7,520 bases of DNA from Propionibacteriaceae bacterium (GTDB lineage: Bacteria > Actinomycetota > Actinomycetes > Propionibacteriales > Propionibacteriaceae). Position numbers and translations under genes: made by a program. Position 1 is the first letter of the stretch; every line of letters starts with the position of its first letter. The DNA lies in assembly GCA_031260385.1 (NCBI GenBank), contig JAIRKB010000275.1, positions 1 to 7,520 of the forward strand, in the 5' to 3' direction. Below, one piece after another: positions 5,850 through 7,520 of this stretch. The notes under the pieces are model-generated. The model was not told the DNA's origin. It searched no databases and saw nothing but the letters and a program-made list of their open reading frames with translations.

Positions 5850-5873
5850 GGTCAAAGACTATCGGGCTTGACC
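5850..5873. promoter_or_regulatory. inverted repeat GGTCAA-N12-TTGACC at the regulator start
   Basis: Perfect 6-bp arms (5850-5855 and 5868-5873) frame the candidate -10 of the dtxR homologue and abut its start codon. The position would suit autoregulation or control of the divergent 5895 gene. It does not resemble the published 19-bp DtxR/IdeR box (TTAGGTTAGSCTAACCTAA), so the binding protein is unknown. Confidence 0.35.
5856..5861 (-). promoter_or_regulatory. candidate -10 element for leaderless dtxR mRNA
   Basis: On the minus strand TAGTCT lies exactly six bases before the ATG at 5849, and no Shine-Dalgarno precedes it. The same spacing is seen at 4790 and 5883. No convincing -35 is seen. 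Confidence 0.4.
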
Positions 5874-5882
5874 GACATACGG

Positions 5883-5888
5883 TAACGT
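5883..5888 (+). promoter_or_regulatory. candidate -10 element for leaderless transcription of the 5895 gene
   Basis: TAACGT lies exactly six bases before the ATG at 5895, with no Shine-Dalgarno between. The bases TAAC-N10-GTTA (5883-5900) form an imperfectly placed dyad across the start. Confidence 0.4.
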
Positions 5889-5894
5889 TGGATT

Positions 5895-6539
5895 ATGTTA
5901 GATCAGTTACAGTTGTGGGCGATCAGCGCCGATCTGTTCCGCCAGTGTTTTGCGCCGCCAGCGGCGCTCGCGAACCAACTCTGGGCGATTACTGATTCTC
6001 ATTTCCCACCCGAGATCCCCCAGCGCAGTCGTGGGTTACGGGGGGTCTTCCCCCCGCTGACCCGCCCCACCCAAGCCGACGCCGTCATCCGTCCCGGCAT
6101 CCCCAATCGTCGGGATGCCGAAGCGATGATGACTAGCCGTTATATTGCCGCCGATCGCTTGAGGGCCTGTTGGCACCTAGCGCGCATCTGGCTCGACGCC
6201 CTAGCGGTCGCTCACACGACGATTCCGCTGTCGCGCGACCAGGCCGAGGAGATTGCTTTCGATCTCGTACGAGCCGAGGTGCCGACCCAATTGGGGGTGC
6301 GCCAACTCTGGCGGCGGAGCATCGAAATCCCTTTGCGCCCCACCGATGAGATGTCCTGTGGCTACATCCCGAATGCGACCGTCCGGCGTCTCGACGAGGC
6401 GTGGCGAGCGGCTCTGCCGGAGCTAAGGGAGCAAACCACACCGTTCGCAACCCGCTTGCTTGAGTTCACCGGGGCGTACGAAACCTACCCGCCGGCACCG
6501 CCACCAGACTTGATCGCCTGGTGGACGGCCGCCGACTAG
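5895..6539 (+). CDS. unrecognised 214-residue Trp-rich soluble protein
   Basis: I do not recognise this family. The ATG at 5895 opens 214 codons ending in TAG at 6537-6539. The protein has eight tryptophans, a Pro/Arg-rich stretch (about 38-73, including GVFPPLTRPTQADAVIRPGI), a probable helical core (about 80-130, RYIAADRLRACWHLARIWL then RDQAEEIAFDLVRAE), and a Pro-rich C-terminus ending AWWTAAD. Three cysteines (18, 92, 155) are scattered without a metal-binding spacing. No signal peptide or membrane helix is seen, so it is likely cytoplasmic. It is divergent from the DtxR homologue, 45 bases between start codons, and may be under its control. It converges on the purine permease with 13 bases between. 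The presence of a real gene is well supported; the role is unknown. Confidence 0.75.
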   Translation: MLDQLQLWAISADLFRQCFAPPAALANQLWAITDSHFPPEIPQRSRGLRGVFPPLTRPTQADAVIRPGIPNRRDAEAMMTSRYIAADRLRACWHLARIWLDALAVAHTTIPLSRDQAEEIAFDLVRAEVPTQLGVRQLWRRSIEIPLRPTDEMSCGYIPNATVRRLDEAWRAALPELREQTTPFATRLLEFTGAYETYPPAPPPDLIAWWTAAD

Positions 6540-6552
6540 AACTAGTAGCCCG

Positions 6553-7520
6553 TTAGTTACCGAGCCATTTCATGATCAGCCCTTCCATGAAGTAAATCAG
6601 GAAGAGGGCCGAAATCACCCATAGGAGCCAACTGACTTGGCGCGCCTTGCCCCGGACCGTCTTGATCAAGACGTAGACCAGGAAGCCGAGACCCATACCG
6701 ACGGTGATCGAGTAGCTGAAGGCCATCATGGTGACCAAGAAGAAGGCGGGGATCGCCACCTCTAGGTCATCCCAATCGACCTCCCGGATCTGCTGCAACA
6801 TCAGGAACCCCACCATCACTAGGACGGGGGCTACCGCCTCGGAGGGGACCAGGTTGACGAGGGGGGTGATGAAGACTGCCGCTAGGAAAGCCAAACCGGT
6901 GACAATATTGGCGAAGCCGGTCCGCGCCCCATCAGCGACCCCGGAGGCCGACTCGATATAGGCGGTATTCGACGAGGTCGAGAATAGACCACCAGCCATG
7001 GCGCTCAGCGAGTCAACCAGGAGGATCGATTGGGTCCGGGGCGGATTGCCCTCATCGTCGAGCATGTTTCCGGCCCGCCCGACCGCAACGATCGTACCAA
7101 TGGTGTCGAAGAAGTCTGCCAGCATGAGCGCCAGGATCGTTAGGATAACGATCGCCCAGGAGCGGAAGTCCGCCCCGAAGGCACCGATCATGTCGACGTG
7201 ATCCCAGAACTTCAACAGTTCAAAGTTGGGCAACCAAGACTGGCTAGCGGAGAACTGGGGGACATTGAGTTGCCAACCGGTCGGGGACTCGAGCGCCCCG
7301 CCGAGCTTAGCGAACAGCTGGATGATGATCGCCAGGATCGTCCCACCGACAATAGCGATCAGCATCGCCCCTTTGACCTTTTTCACCCACATGATGATCA
7401 AGGCCACCATCACGATAACGAAGACCGCCAAAGGCCAACCGATAATCGAACCGTTAACCCCGAGCTCACCCATCGGGCCGCCGCTCTTGCGGATGAACCC
7501 GGCGTTGACTAGCCCAATCA
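6553..7520 (-). CDS. NCS2-family (AzgA-like) purine permease, N-terminus outside the window
   Basis: The frame is open from the right edge to a TAA at 6553-6555, giving about 321 residues, roughly the last two thirds of a 440-500 residue transporter. AzgA-type members are proton-coupled importers of adenine, guanine or hypoxanthine in the cytoplasmic membrane. Family landmarks are IGLVNAGFIRK near the edge, LADFFDTIGTIVAVGRAG, LLVDSLSAMAGGLFSTSSNT followed by AYIESASGVADGARTG, then repeated helices (LAFLAAVFITPLVNLVP, APVLVMVGFLMLQQIREVDW, AIPAFFLVTMMAFSYSITVG) and two C-terminal helices. The ESASGVADGARTG segment is the strongest marker. A methionine at 7473 is internal, since the family sequence continues upstream of it without a stop. 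Substrate specificity cannot be read from this part. Its promoter lies outside the window. Confidence 0.93.
   Translation of the reverse strand, partial: IGLVNAGFIRKSGGPMGELGVNGSIIGWPLAVFVIVMVALIIMWVKKVKGAMLIAIVGGTILAIIIQLFAKLGGALESPTGWQLNVPQFSASQSWLPNFELLKFWDHVDMIGAFGADFRSWAIVILTILALMLADFFDTIGTIVAVGRAGNMLDDEGNPPRTQSILLVDSLSAMAGGLFSTSSNTAYIESASGVADGARTGFANIVTGLAFLAAVFITPLVNLVPSEAVAPVLVMVGFLMLQQIREVDWDDLEVAIPAFFLVTMMAFSYSITVGMGLGFLVYVLIKTVRGKARQVSWLLWVISALFLIYFMEGLIMKWLGN

Noticed and set aside
6536..6560. Terminator between the 5895 gene and the permease
   Set aside because: Only short CTAG palindromes are present in the 13-base gap, with no stable stem or T-tract.
7471..7473. ATG as start of the permease
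   Set aside because: The frame stays open to the edge and the upstream residues (IGLVNAGFIRK) fit the family, so this methionine is internal.
1..7520. Frequent CTAG tetramers, which many bacteria avoid
   Set aside because: A rough count of about thirty is near random expectation at this base composition, so it shows lack of avoidance but nothing special to this window.

Overview
The window looks like a chromosomal segment of a moderately GC-rich Actinomycetota. The evidence is a DtxR/IdeR-type regulator with every metal ligand at the positions numbered in DtxR, a tRNA gene without an encoded CCA end, GTG and TTG starts, and three genes whose upstream regions fit leaderless transcription. I cannot name the genus. 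It is mostly ordinary housekeeping sequence with a few accessory pieces, and I found no large undescribed system.

Left part, all on the minus strand and read right to left: a VapBC-type toxin-antitoxin pair (4709-4066), tRNA-Arg(CCT) (4027-3955), ddl (3919-2876), murF (2866-1502), and a two-helix membrane protein (1490-783). A non-coding gap follows that holds a phased 23-bp tandem repeat (666-764). Then comes a small membrane-protein gene that seems to change reading frame after its third helix (632 to about 281). At the left edge is the N-terminus of another membrane protein (107-1). ddl and murF supply consecutive steps of peptidoglycan precursor synthesis: Ddl makes D-Ala-D-Ala and MurF attaches it to the UDP-MurNAc-tripeptide. 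The 9- and 11-base gaps in ddl-murF-membrane protein imply one transcript, and the tRNA lies only 35 bases upstream of ddl.

Right part: the vapBC promoter region is shared with a divergent small unrecognised gene (4802-5152, plus). It converges on a dtxR/ideR homologue (5849-5169, minus), with a GC-rich dyad at the junction. The regulator is divergent from an unrecognised Trp-rich 214-residue protein (5895-6539, plus). That gene converges on an AzgA-like NCS2 purine permease (minus), whose stop is at 6553 and whose N-terminus lies beyond the right edge.

The observations most worth checking are the five-fold 23-bp-phased heptamer array, the identical TANNNT-N6-ATG arrangement in front of three genes, the frame switch in the small membrane-protein gene, and the extra cysteines in the C-terminal domain of the DtxR homologue.
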